Assembly: GCA_964621615.1 (NCBI GenBank)
Contig: CAZUMW010000020.1
Span: 7,434 to 71,433 of the forward strand
Source: CAZUMW01 sp964621615
GTDB lineage: Bacteria > Desulfobacterota > WTBG01 > CAIYCZ01 > CAIRTM01
Reading direction: 5' to 3'
Length of the DNA: 64,000 bases
Both the position numbers and the translations under genes were made by a program. The notes beneath the pieces were generated by a model. It saw only the letters and a list, made by a program, of their open reading frames with translations, was not told the origin of the DNA and did not search any database. Of the stretch, positions 32,781-41,712 are shown piece by piece; positions within the stretch are counted from its first letter, which is position 1, and each line of letters starts with the position of its first letter.

Positions 32781-32834
32781 TAATCAAGCCTTCGGCTTTG
32801 TCGCAGGTTATGACTTTTTTCATGGGCGGCACAG

Positions 32835-35162
32835 ATGGCTTACTTTCTTTTGACCGCACTTGCATTTTTGTTCGGGGCGTACGGCGTTGCCGCACAGGTG
32901 TATTTTGTGCGGGAGCTGCTTGTCGTTTTTTTCGGCAATGAGCTGTGCATCGGCATTGTATTTACCGCCTGGTTCGCCGGCATCTGGACGGGTGCGGCAT
33001 GCGGCGGACGGAGCGCGCAGCGGCTGACAAAAAGCCCCGCGCTTTTTGTTGCTTCCTTTGTCGCGCTGACGCTGCTTCCCTTTTTCCTGCTGCCGGTAAT
33101 GCGCTCGCTGCGCATGATCATGTCAATTCCCGCCGGGACGTTCCCCTCTCTGTATCACATTATCGTAGGTACCGGTGTCAGCGTCTGCCCGTTCAGCTTT
33201 ATGGTCGGTTTTCTGTTCCCGGTTTCCTGCAGCATGGTCGGGCTGCATCACCGCCGGGCAAGCGCGGATATCGGGTGGGTATATCTGTGGGAGTCGGCCG
33301 GCAGCCTCGCAGCCGGAGCGCTGCTGTCTTTTGTGCTTATTCCGGCGTGCTCGCCGCTTCTTTTTTTCGCTGCAGGTGCTTTGCTGGTGCATGCCGCATG
33401 TGCAGCGCTCTGCGCTGTGCTGGATCCCTTTGGCGGAAAAAAATTTCTGTTTGCAGGGCTTTGTGCGCTGATAGTTATATCCGCCGGTACCATCCTGAGC
33501 GGCTCGATCGGCCGGCTTGACACGCGGCTTGAGCTGCTTCGCTGGCAATCGCTCAAAACAGGCCAGCGCTTTGTTGACGCAACAAACAGCAAATACCAGC
33601 ACCTTGTCCTTGCATGCTTACAGGAACAGTACAGCCTTTTTGCCAACGGATTCTTTCAGGCGGCCTATCCCGACCGGTATACGGCTGCGGGAACAGCCCA
33701 CCTGCTGATGTGTCAGCACCCGCGGCCGCGCCGGGTGCTGCTGATAGGAGGCGGTGTAACCGGGCTTCTCAGGGAAGTGCTCAAGCACCCCGTTGCGCGG
33801 GTTGATTATGTAGAGCTTGACCCTGCAATATTTACCATTATGGGGCCTGTTCTTGAGCATGAAGACAGGCTGGCCCTTAATGACCCGCGGGTCAGCACGT
33901 ATTTTACTGACGGCAGGCGCTACATCATGCAGGCGCGCACAGCCTATGACCTGATTATCGTTTCGGCGCCGGAGCCGTCGACCGCGCTGCTTAACCGGCT
34001 GTATACCGTTGAGTTTTTCTCTGAGGCCAGGAGGATTCTGGCACCCGGCGGCGCCCTGACCACGGGGATGAGCTCAACTGCCCAGTATGTAAGCCGTGAG
34101 CAGGCCGATTATCTTGCATCCGTGTACTATGGGCTGAAAAGTGTTTTTCCGGAGGTTCGTATGCTGCCCGGAGAGACAAATTATTTTCTGGCGGCAAGCA
34201 GCCCCGGCGTCGTCAGCTCGGACGCTGCGGTGCTGCAGCAGCGGTTTGAAGGAAGAAACATTTCCACGCAGTATTTTTCACCAGCGCTGTTCCCGTTCAT
34301 TGCAGACAGCGAGCGCGTGGCATTTGTGCGGCAGCTCCTTTCTGACCGAAAGCCCGCCGTGGTGAATTCCGATTTTCATCCGGTTACCTATTACTATAAT
34401 CTGGTGCTGTGGGATATTGTTTCCGGCCCTGCCGGCGGTTTTTCAGTGATGAATTTTTTCAGCCGGCGGGGTTTCTGGTATGCGCTTGTGCTGAGCGCTG
34501 CTGCTGTTTTTTTCACTGCTGCGCTCGTCGTTGTCCGACGTAAGCGCCCGCACGTGCGCGCTGTGTGCCTGTGGGCTGTTGCTGCGTCCGGTATGGCCGG
34601 GATGGGCATGGAGCTGGTGATTGTTTTTCTGTATCAGAGCCTGTACGGGTATGTTTATGAAAAAATCGGTATTATCGTGGCACTTTTTATGGCCGGCCTG
34701 GCCTGCGGCGGATGGTATGTCCGGCGGCGCATCGTTTCCGGCAAAACAGCATCGATGCCCGGCGTTTGTGCGATACAGATACTGCTGTGCGCTTTGTGCG
34801 CCGCGCTGCCTGCTTTGTTCGGCTCGGGCTGGGCTGACCGGGTTGTGCCGGGTGTTTTCTCTGTGCAGGAATATATGAGCGCTGCGGTTATATATGCTGT
34901 CGGGCTTCTGGGCGGTATGCAGTTTCCCCTTGTCTGCCACGTTATGATCGGCTTCGGCTGCGATCCCGCAAAAAGCGCCGGATGGGTTGATGCGATGGAC
35001 CATGCCGGCGCCTGTGCAGGCTCGTTTTTTACCGGCATATTCCTTCTGCCGCTGTTTGGTATTGGTACGTCATGCACGATCATTGCCGTGCTGCTTGGGA
35101 CCGGTGCCGTCCTGACAGCAGCGCATCTGTGGGCAGCTGCAGAGAGAAAAAGCGCAGGATAA
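32835..35162 (+). CDS. Polytopic membrane protein with spermidine-synthase-like domain
   Basis: A 775-residue protein. The first 235 residues contain about six membrane spans (LLTALAFLFGAYGVAAQVYF and others). A soluble Rossmann methyltransferase-like domain of the spermidine synthase type follows (about 245-465: VLLIGGGVTGLLREVLKHP, VDYVELDPAI, FTDGRRYI, YDLIIVSAPEPST). Further membrane spans make up the last 250 residues. The Asp expected after the GGGDG-type motif is replaced (GGGVTG), and Asp in the catalytic LxxxSTDP-type region reads SAPEP, so true aminopropyl transfer is doubtful. It stands alone between repeats. Confidence 0.82.
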   Translation: MAYFLLTALAFLFGAYGVAAQVYFVRELLVVFFGNELCIGIVFTAWFAGIWTGAACGGRSAQRLTKSPALFVASFVALTLLPFFLLPVMRSLRMIMSIPAGTFPSLYHIIVGTGVSVCPFSFMVGFLFPVSCSMVGLHHRRASADIGWVYLWESAGSLAAGALLSFVLIPACSPLLFFAAGALLVHAACAALCAVLDPFGGKKFLFAGLCALIVISAGTILSGSIGRLDTRLELLRWQSLKTGQRFVDATNSKYQHLVLACLQEQYSLFANGFFQAAYPDRYTAAGTAHLLMCQHPRPRRVLLIGGGVTGLLREVLKHPVARVDYVELDPAIFTIMGPVLEHEDRLALNDPRVSTYFTDGRRYIMQARTAYDLIIVSAPEPSTALLNRLYTVEFFSEARRILAPGGALTTGMSSTAQYVSREQADYLASVYYGLKSVFPEVRMLPGETNYFLAASSPGVVSSDAAVLQQRFEGRNISTQYFSPALFPFIADSERVAFVRQLLSDRKPAVVNSDFHPVTYYYNLVLWDIVSGPAGGFSVMNFFSRRGFWYALVLSAAAVFFTAALVVVRRKRPHVRAVCLWAVAASGMAGMGMELVIVFLYQSLYGYVYEKIGIIVALFMAGLACGGWYVRRRIVSGKTASMPGVCAIQILLCALCAALPALFGSGWADRVVPGVFSVQEYMSAAVIYAVGLLGGMQFPLVCHVMIGFGCDPAKSAGWVDAMDHAGACAGSFFTGIFLLPLFGIGTSCTIIAVLLGTGAVLTAAHLWAAAERKSAG

Positions 35163-35335
35163 TTGTATGGCACAAATGTTTGATATATGCAAAGTACATT
35201 TTGTGTTTTGTGAGGCTGTGAAGCGGCCCTGCATAGATAGAAACAGTTTTTTTAAGGCCGGGGTAAAGTTTTGCGGGAAATGTGCCGATACGTTGAGTGA
35301 AAATCTGTCTGCGAATATGTCCGGGAGGATAGTCT

Positions 35336-35635
35336 ATGAAAATAAATACAGAGATTTTTCATATAAAAAACACAAAAGAAGACCAGAAAGCCGCAAAGAA
35401 CACCGTTAAAAATGAGAAACACGAACCCGAGGGCGATCGCGTAACACTTTCAAGCGATAGGCTTAATGAAATAAGCAAAGAAAACAAGGCATCGTCTGTG
35501 AGCAACCTGACAGATGTCCAGAAAGCAGAAGAAGAAATTGCACAGCTTCGGGAAAAGCTCTCCGGGGATCACGATACAGCATCACGTACACACAACCTGA
35601 ATATAAAGTCAGATATTTTCCAGTCTATTAGCTGA
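35336..35635 (+). CDS. Small helical protein, possibly FlgM-like
   Basis: A 99-residue, highly charged protein with no signal or membrane segment. GDRVTLSSDRLNEIS resembles the VxLS block of FlgM anti-sigma-28 factors, but the C-terminal half (AEEEIAQLREKLSG, then NIKSDIFQS) does not clearly match the sigma-binding helices of FlgM. GGGAGGA lies 6 bases before the ATG, which supports expression. The name rests on the N-terminal motif only. Confidence 0.6.
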   Translation: MKINTEIFHIKNTKEDQKAAKNTVKNEKHEPEGDRVTLSSDRLNEISKENKASSVSNLTDVQKAEEEIAQLREKLSGDHDTASRTHNLNIKSDIFQSIS

Positions 35636-35689
35636 CCTTTTTTATCCGCAGCCAGCCCCCATCACCGTTATTTTATCTTACATTGCATT

Positions 35690-36170
35690 TGCCGGCAGGG
35701 TCATGATACAAATGTATTGATCGGAATGCCGGGCAATCAACACAGTAATACGTACCGGGATACGTCGCAGCGTGCCGCGGGATATCATTTTTAATGAGTG
35801 CATGGCGGATCGTGTGCGCTGCACCGGCAGTCGTAGGCTTGGACAAAGCGAAGCGTGTCCGGCGATAATGCGTAAAAAATCTGCCCTAACCACTTCCCTT
35901 CGACTGTGCTCAGGGCAGGCTTTTCCAAAGAGGGGAACACGGTAGTCTCCTCCCTTTCGAAAGGGAGGCCGGGAGGGATTTTTGTAACGATGGTACAATA
36001 CCACGCAGTCGGGGCGGTGATGACAGTACGGGCAGAATGCCCCGGTTTGTCAACTGTTTTGAGTTATGTGTTTTTGCAGCCGCTTAGAGCGGCTCAAGCG
36101 GTTAAGATTTCTTATTTCTTTCTTCGTTCGAGATAACAACCGAGCTGTTGTGACACAGCCTGCTGTGCGC
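35690..36170. repeat. Mosaic repeat region without genes
   Basis: No supported gene between 35636 and 36184. It contains a hairpin-like text (GGGATACGTCGCAGCGTGCC, about 35757) resembling the element at 39010, a degenerate A/B-type palindrome (TTGGACAAAGCGAAGCGTGTCC, about 35838-35859), and the motif CCTTTCGAAAGGGAGGCCGG, a relative of text at 2285. Repeat R copy 3 (35978-36097) shares its second half with 32679-32780. Confidence 0.7.
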
Positions 36171-36184
36171 GGAGCGCATCACCT

Positions 36185-37903
36185 ATGCAGACACGGGAAA
36201 CACTGAATAAAAAACTCCTCGGGCTCGACGGCAGGGGATACAAAGCCTACAAGGATATAAAAGGCGAATATGATTTCGGCTTTTGTGTGATGAGCATCGA
36301 CCATGTGCAGGGAGATCCGTTTGCCGCTCCGTCGAGGCTGAGCGTCAGGGTACCCACGCAGCAGGCGGGGTTCAATCCGGATATGCTCGAGAGCAGAATC
36401 CGGCGCACAGCCCTGGGAGATTTTCTTGCTCGAGCTTTTTTTAGAGCTGCAGGGGATCGCTCGAACAGGTCGAGGGGGAGCGGAAAGAGCGGCCTGATAA
36501 CCATAGACACCTGCGGCCAGGAGATACTCGAGCGGACTGCGGTGCTGGTGACCCCGCGTTTTGTCGAGGCGCGGTTTGTTGCCGGACTTCCTGCAGCGGG
36601 ACGCACTATTCTGGGCAGGGAAGCATCGGCTATGCTGTGTGCGGATGTCCCGGACATTGTCAGGCGCTCGCTGCTTGCGGACAGCATGGACATGACAGCA
36701 GCGCGCGCGCACCTTCAGGCTGCCGCCGATCAGCAGGCTCTGCGAAGCTCGCTTGCCGACCGCGGGCTGGTCGCTTTTGTGGCGGATGGATCGATCCTGC
36801 CGCGCCGGAGCGGGATCGATGACCGGCCCATGCACGCCGACGATCAGCCGGTTGCCTTTGTTTCACCCCCCGGATTGCGTACCGTGCTCAGCCTGCCGGG
36901 GGGCGAAGAGATATCCGGCATGGGCATTCCGACGGGAATCACCCTGATCGCGGGCGGCGGCTTTCACGGCAAATCAACGCTGCTGCGCGCTCTTGAGAGA
37001 AGTGTGTATAACCATGTTCCCGGCGATGGGCGGGAGCGGGTCGTAACAGATGAGCGGGCGGTCAAAATACGAGCGGAAGACGGGCGCTCGGTTAAGAAAG
37101 TTACCATCGATCCCTTTATCAGCAATCTGCCCAGGCAGAAGGAAACCGTCCGCTTTTCAACGGATAACGCAAGCGGCAGCACCTCGCAGGCCGCTAATAT
37201 AATCGAGGCGATTGAAATGGGGGCCGGCACGCTGCTTATTGACGAGGATACGTCGGCGACTAATTTTATGATTCGCGATGAGCGCATGCAGGAGCTGGTG
37301 GCAAAACAAAAAGAGCCCATAACGCCGTTTATCGACAAGGTGCAAAAGCTGTATGCGGACCGTGGGATTTCAACCATTCTGGTTACCGGAGGATCGGGAG
37401 ACTATTTCGATGTTGCCGATACGGTTATTATGCTCGACACGTATCGGCCCCGGTGCGTTACAAAGGAAGCTGCCGAGATAGCCGGGCGGTATCCCAGGAG
37501 GCGGGCAGACGAGGGCGGCAGCGAATTCGGCAGGATTGTGCGCCGGCGCGCACTGCCGGAAAGCTTTGATCCGCGCCGGGGGAGGCGTGAGGTGAAAATA
37601 GACGCTAAGGGGCTGCACACAATCCTTTACGGCGAAGAGCGGATTGACCTTTCGGCTGTTGAACAGCTGGTCGACCAGAGCCAGACGCGGAGCATCGGGT
37701 CGGTTATGCATCGGGTAAGCAGCTGCGCCGGTGCCGGCAACAATGGTATCGATCTGCGGCTGGCTGTGGAGAACGTCCTTTCGGAAGTTGATAGGGACGG
37801 GCTGGATGTGCTGTGTTCATCAAAACGGGGTGACATGGCACTGCCGAGAACGTTTGAGGTCCTTGCAGCTATCAACCGGATGAGGAGTCTGAAGATACGG
37901 TAG
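36185..37903 (+). CDS. ABC-class P-loop ATPase (PF09818 family)
   Basis: A 572-residue cytoplasmic protein of the predicted ABC-class ATPase family. The Walker A region is IAGGGFHGKSTLLRALERSV, an unusual form with GFHGKST. Walker B is GTLLIDEDTSATNFMIRDER in the form L-L-I-D-E-D, and ILVTGGSGDYFDVADTVIML is the late switch region. The N-terminal 230 residues carry a family-specific domain. The length matches the family's usual 550-580. No membrane partner or substrate-binding gene is adjacent, so it is not a transporter subunit in any obvious way. Its function is unknown. Confidence 0.88.
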   Translation: MQTRETLNKKLLGLDGRGYKAYKDIKGEYDFGFCVMSIDHVQGDPFAAPSRLSVRVPTQQAGFNPDMLESRIRRTALGDFLARAFFRAAGDRSNRSRGSGKSGLITIDTCGQEILERTAVLVTPRFVEARFVAGLPAAGRTILGREASAMLCADVPDIVRRSLLADSMDMTAARAHLQAAADQQALRSSLADRGLVAFVADGSILPRRSGIDDRPMHADDQPVAFVSPPGLRTVLSLPGGEEISGMGIPTGITLIAGGGFHGKSTLLRALERSVYNHVPGDGRERVVTDERAVKIRAEDGRSVKKVTIDPFISNLPRQKETVRFSTDNASGSTSQAANIIEAIEMGAGTLLIDEDTSATNFMIRDERMQELVAKQKEPITPFIDKVQKLYADRGISTILVTGGSGDYFDVADTVIMLDTYRPRCVTKEAAEIAGRYPRRRADEGGSEFGRIVRRRALPESFDPRRGRREVKIDAKGLHTILYGEERIDLSAVEQLVDQSQTRSIGSVMHRVSSCAGAGNNGIDLRLAVENVLSEVDRDGLDVLCSSKRGDMALPRTFEVLAAINRMRSLKIR

Positions 37904-37952
37904 GTGAAATTATATCATTGTCCGGGCAATCCGGAGATTTTGTGAATATCAG

Positions 37953-37986
37953 GCAGGGCGGACAAAGCGACAGTGTGTCCGCCGAT
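37953..37986. repeat. Single REP-like palindrome before the epimerase gene
   Basis: GGCAGGGCGGACAAAGCG, then a GTGTGTCCGCCGATT end. It mixes features of A (order and ends) and B (stem), and ends 27 bases before the ATG at 38013. Confidence 0.75.
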
Positions 37987-38012
37987 TAAAAACCTATAGA
38001 AAGGAAACCAAT

Positions 38013-38930
38013 ATGAAGATATTGGTTACGGGCGGGGCGGGTTTTATCGGATCACACGTATGCGATCTGCTTATTGGTAATGGACATACGGTCTCGGTTA
38101 TTGACAATCTGTCGACCGGAAAAAAAGAAAACCTTCCTGCGGATACATCCCTTTACGAGACGAGCATTGCCGATAATGACCTGATATCGGTGCTGCAGGA
38201 GGTGAGGCCGGATGCGGTTGTGCATCATGCTGCACAGATTTCCGTGGGTGCTTCCGTTAAAGACCCCTTCTATGATATGGACATTAATATCAGGGGAACG
38301 CTGAATCTGCTTCAGGCATGTGTAAGCTGCAGTGTGAAGAAATTCGTCTTTGCCTCCACGGGCGGCGCTATTTACGGCGAGCATGACTATTTTCCGGCTG
38401 ATGAGCTGCATCCGCTCAGGCCGCTGAGCCCCTATGGTATCAGCAAGCTGGCAGGGGAAAAATATGTGTATTTTTATCACAAAACCTACGGGATCGATTA
38501 TACCGTTCTTCGCTACAGCAACGTGTACGGGCCGCGGCAGGACCCCTTTGGCGAAGCGGGCGTGGTGGCGATTTTTTCACAAAAGATGCTTGCCGGTGAG
38601 CAGCCGGTCATTAACGGCACCGGTGAGCAGACGCGCGATTTTGTGTTCGTGAAAGATGTGGCGCGGGCAAATATCTGCGCGGTGGAACAGAATAAGCCGG
38701 GGGAGTTCAATATCAGCACCGGTACGGAAACAACGGTGAACCGCCTGTTTGCCGTCATAAAAAACATTACCGGATCAAAGGCTGATGAAGTGCACGGCTC
38801 GGCTGTGCCGGCGGAGCAATTGCGCAGCGTTCTTTCATGGGATAAGGCGCATGCTGAGCTTGGCTGGGAGCCTGCATACAGACTTGAGTCCGGGCTGGCG
38901 GAAACACTTGATTATTTCCGGAAGAAATAA
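38013..38930 (+). CDS. NAD-dependent nucleotide-sugar epimerase (GalE-like)
   Basis: A 305-residue extended short-chain dehydrogenase. The NAD motif is GGAGFIGSHVCDLL, VVHHAAQISVG is the next block, and the catalytic residues are in FASTGGAIYGE and SPYGISKLAGEKY (Y-X3-K). RYSNVYGPRQ and TRDFVFVKDVA are typical of UDP-glucose/UDP-GlcNAc 4-epimerases. AGAAAGGAAACC before the ATG is a good RBS. It opens the nucleotide-sugar section of the polysaccharide locus. Confidence 0.9.
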   Translation: MKILVTGGAGFIGSHVCDLLIGNGHTVSVIDNLSTGKKENLPADTSLYETSIADNDLISVLQEVRPDAVVHHAAQISVGASVKDPFYDMDINIRGTLNLLQACVSCSVKKFVFASTGGAIYGEHDYFPADELHPLRPLSPYGISKLAGEKYVYFYHKTYGIDYTVLRYSNVYGPRQDPFGEAGVVAIFSQKMLAGEQPVINGTGEQTRDFVFVKDVARANICAVEQNKPGEFNISTGTETTVNRLFAVIKNITGSKADEVHGSAVPAEQLRSVLSWDKAHAELGWEPAYRLESGLAETLDYFRKK

Positions 38931-39009
38931 CGCTGTTTGATCGGAATCGTTTCGCGCACACGCCGTACGGCAGTGCGGAGTTAATCGGAATGTATCAACA
39001 TTAATTACC

Positions 39010-39041
39010 GGGATACCCCGCAGCGTGCTGCGGGGAGTATC
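39010..39041. terminator. Hairpin downstream of the UDP-glucuronate epimerase gene
   Basis: GGATACCCCGCAGC / GCTGCGGGGAGTATCC, a nearly perfect stem between the convergent genes ending at 38930 and 39049. T tracts are weak. A diverged relative is at about 35755-35785, so this is a repeated element as well as a possible terminator. Confidence 0.6.
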
Positions 39042-39048
39042 CTTAGCG

Positions 39049-40107
39049 TTATACTCCGTAGAAAGAGCGGTACCACTCAACAAACCGTTTTACGCCGACA
39101 GAGATGGGGGTTGACGGCGTATACCCCAGGTCCTGCTGAAGGTCGTCAACATCAGCCCATGTTGCCGGCACATCTCCGGGCTGAATCGGGAGCATATTTT
39201 TTTCAGCCTTTTTGCCAAGCTCCTCCTCTATTGCCTCTATAAAGTCCATAAGCCTGACCGGGCGGCTGTTTCCTATGTTGTATATTTTGTACGGGACTGC
39301 GCTTGATGCCGGGTCGGGTGCGCTGGAATCCCATGCAGCATTTCCGGCAGGGGGGGCGTCAATCACGCGGACAACCCCTTCGACAATGTCGTCGATATAG
39401 GTGAAATCGCGCTCCATATCGCCGTTATTAAAAACCTCTATCGGGCGCCCCTCAAGAATGGCTTTGGTAAAAATGAACAGCGCCATATCGGGCCGTCCCC
39501 ATGGGCCGTACACGGTGAAAAAGCGAAGGCCGGTTGTGGGAATGTCATAGAGATGGCTGTAGGTGTGGGCCATAAGCTCGTTGCTTTTTTTTGTGGCTGC
39601 ATACAAGCTTACGGGGTGGTCGGCGTTTGCATGCGTTGAAAACGGCATTTTTGTGTTAAGGCCGTATATGCTGGAAGTGCTTGCATAGGAAAGATGCTGT
39701 ACGGGGTAATGCCTGCATGCCTCCAGTATATTCATGAAGCCGTCGATGTTTGCTTCAATGTATGCATAAGGATGGCTGAGAGAATAACGCACACCTGCCT
39801 GAGCGGCCAGATGGCACACTCTGTCAAAGCGGCACTCTTCAAATAGCTGGTCAAGATGTTTTTTATCGTTAATATCAAGCTTCATGAAGGTATACTCAGG
39901 ATACCGGCTGCTTTGTGCCGGAACTGCATATGAAACGGTTTGCATATCGATGCCGGCCTGAGCCAGGCGCCCGTATTTGAGCGCAACGTCGTAATAATCA
40001 TTGATGCTGTCGATGCCCACAACCCGGTCGCCACGGTCAAGAAGCCGCGTGGCGAGGTGAAAGCCGATGAAGCCGGCAGTCCCGGTTACAAGAATGTTTT
40101 GTGTCAT
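39049..40107 (-). CDS. UDP-glucuronate 4-epimerase-like protein
   Basis: A 352-residue extended SDR. The motifs [38 protein letters not shown] and [20 protein letters not shown] are hallmarks of the CapI/LpsL-type UDP-glucuronate 4-epimerase group. The catalytic triad lies in YASTSSIYG and [11 protein letters not shown]. It would make UDP-galacturonate from the UDP-glucuronate produced by the neighbouring dehydrogenase. Only 15 bases separate it from ugd upstream, so the two are an operon. Confidence 0.92.
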   Translation of the reverse strand: MTQNILVTGTAGFIGFHLATRLLDRGDRVVGIDSINDYYDVALKYGRLAQAGIDMQTVSYAVPAQSSRYPEYTFMKLDINDKKHLDQLFEECRFDRVCHLAAQAGVRYSLSHPYAYIEANIDGFMNILEACRHYPVQHLSYASTSSIYGLNTKMPFSTHANADHPVSLYAATKKSNELMAHTYSHLYDIPTTGLRFFTVYGPWGRPDMALFIFTKAILEGRPIEVFNNGDMERDFTYIDDIVEGVVRVIDAPPAGNAAWDSSAPDPASSAVPYKIYNIGNSRPVRLMDFIEAIEEELGKKAEKNMLPIQPGDVPATWADVDDLQQDLGYTPSTPISVGVKRFVEWYRSFYGV

Positions 40108-40122
40108 GGGAGTGCGCCCTGT

Positions 40123-41505
40123 TTAAAAATGTTTGAGGGGGGGCTTGCCGATGGGGAACACATTGTACCCAATGGTGTACAGCGCATGATGGTCAAGGAT
40201 ATTTCGTCCGTCAAAAACAAAGGCGGGCTTCTCCATGGAGTGATATATTTTTTTATAGTCGAGCTCCCGATACTGATCCCACTCGGTCATAATCGCCAAA
40301 GCGTGTGCGCCCTGTGCCGCTTCATACGGATCTTCGGTGAATTCTATGCGATCGAGGCAGTCTGAAAGGTCGCCTTTTGCATTTTTTATAGCCTGCGGGT
40401 CGGTTATCACAAGCTGTGCATGCTCATTAACCAGACATCGTGCAATATAGATGGCGGGAGATTCGCGGGTGTCGCCGGTATTTGCCTTGAATGCAAAACC
40501 GAGAAGCGCAATACGCTTGTCGGCGACGGTATTAAACATTGCTTTTATCATTGTTTTGAAAAATCTCTGCTCCTGATATTCGTTCATCCGGACCACATGC
40601 TCCCAGTATTGGGCGACCTCATACAGCCCGTAGTGCTCACAGATATACACCAGGTTGAGTATATCCTTTTTAAAACACGAGCCGCCGAATCCCACGCTTG
40701 CGTTGAGAAATTTCGGTCCGATTCTGCTATCGGTACCGATGGCACGGCCCACCTCACCCACATTTGCCTCCGTCACCTCGCAGAGCGCTGAAATGCTGTT
40801 GATTGATGAAATGCGCTGTGCAAGAAACGCATTGGCTACCAGCTTTGAAAGCTCAGAGCTCCACAGGTTGCTTGTGATTATTTTTTCCCTGGGGACCCAG
40901 TGTGCATAGATATCCACTATTGCCTGACGTGCTTTAAGCCCGCTTTCTGTTTCCCGGGAGCCGATCAGCACGCGGTCGGGATTTTCAAGATCTGATATAG
41001 CCGACCCCTCGGCGAGAAACTCGGGATTGGAAACCACTTCAAATCGCAGGCCATTGTTGTTGGCATTAAGAATTCGCTCCATGGCATGAGCGGTTCTGAC
41101 CGGCAGCGTGCTTTTTTCCACAATAATTTTATCTGATTCCGATACCTGCAGGATGGTGCGCGCCGTTTTTTCCCAGAACTGGAGATCTGCGGCTTTGCCG
41201 GCACCTTCGCCGTAAGTTTTTGTCGGGGTGTTTACCGAAACAAAGATAATGTCCGCTTTTTTTATGTGCTCATCAATTTTTGTTGAAAAAAACAGATTTC
41301 TGCCTCGAGCCTGTTTTACCAGGTCAAGCAGGCCCGGCTCATAAATCGGCAGCTGATCGGATTGCCATGCGGCTATTCGTTCGGCGTTTATATCGACAAT
41401 AGTGATTTGATATTGAGGGCATTTGGCGGCGATCATAGCCATTGTCGGCCCGCCTACGTATCCTGCGCCGATGCAGAGTATTGTTCTGGGTTCTTCGCTT
41501 ACCAT
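40123..41505 (-). CDS. ugd: UDP-glucose 6-dehydrogenase (eukaryotic-type)
   Basis: A 460-residue NAD-dependent dehydrogenase that oxidises UDP-glucose to UDP-glucuronate. The Rossmann motif is [16 protein letters not shown]. The [20 protein letters not shown] signature is the form found in animal and plant UGDH rather than the shorter bacterial form. The catalytic Cys is in [11 protein letters not shown], and [17 protein letters not shown] completes the second domain. GGAGGATAA directly precedes the ATG. It feeds the epimerase downstream. Confidence 0.95.
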   Translation of the reverse strand: MVSEEPRTILCIGAGYVGGPTMAMIAAKCPQYQITIVDINAERIAAWQSDQLPIYEPGLLDLVKQARGRNLFFSTKIDEHIKKADIIFVSVNTPTKTYGEGAGKAADLQFWEKTARTILQVSESDKIIVEKSTLPVRTAHAMERILNANNNGLRFEVVSNPEFLAEGSAISDLENPDRVLIGSRETESGLKARQAIVDIYAHWVPREKIITSNLWSSELSKLVANAFLAQRISSINSISALCEVTEANVGEVGRAIGTDSRIGPKFLNASVGFGGSCFKKDILNLVYICEHYGLYEVAQYWEHVVRMNEYQEQRFFKTMIKAMFNTVADKRIALLGFAFKANTGDTRESPAIYIARCLVNEHAQLVITDPQAIKNAKGDLSDCLDRIEFTEDPYEAAQGAHALAIMTEWDQYRELDYKKIYHSMEKPAFVFDGRNILDHHALYTIGYNVFPIGKPPLKHF

Positions 41506-41712
41506 TTATCCTCCGCCGACAATAGTGGTTTAAAAAAATTCTTGATAATACGCCTTTTTTTTGTAAAAGTGGGAACGTGCTCTCCACGGAATAATTTTCA
41601 CAAGATTACCCAATTATGGAATATAAGTCAATCTTGAAGAAACTATAACTCGTGATGTTTTTCTTATTCACTATGAAATTAAAAAACGTGCATTACGGGA
41701 GACGAAACAGAT

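Noticed and set aside
35167..35409. An 80-codon frame overlapping the FlgM-like gene
   Set aside because: It has no clear RBS or family, and it overlaps a better-supported gene with a strong Shine-Dalgarno.
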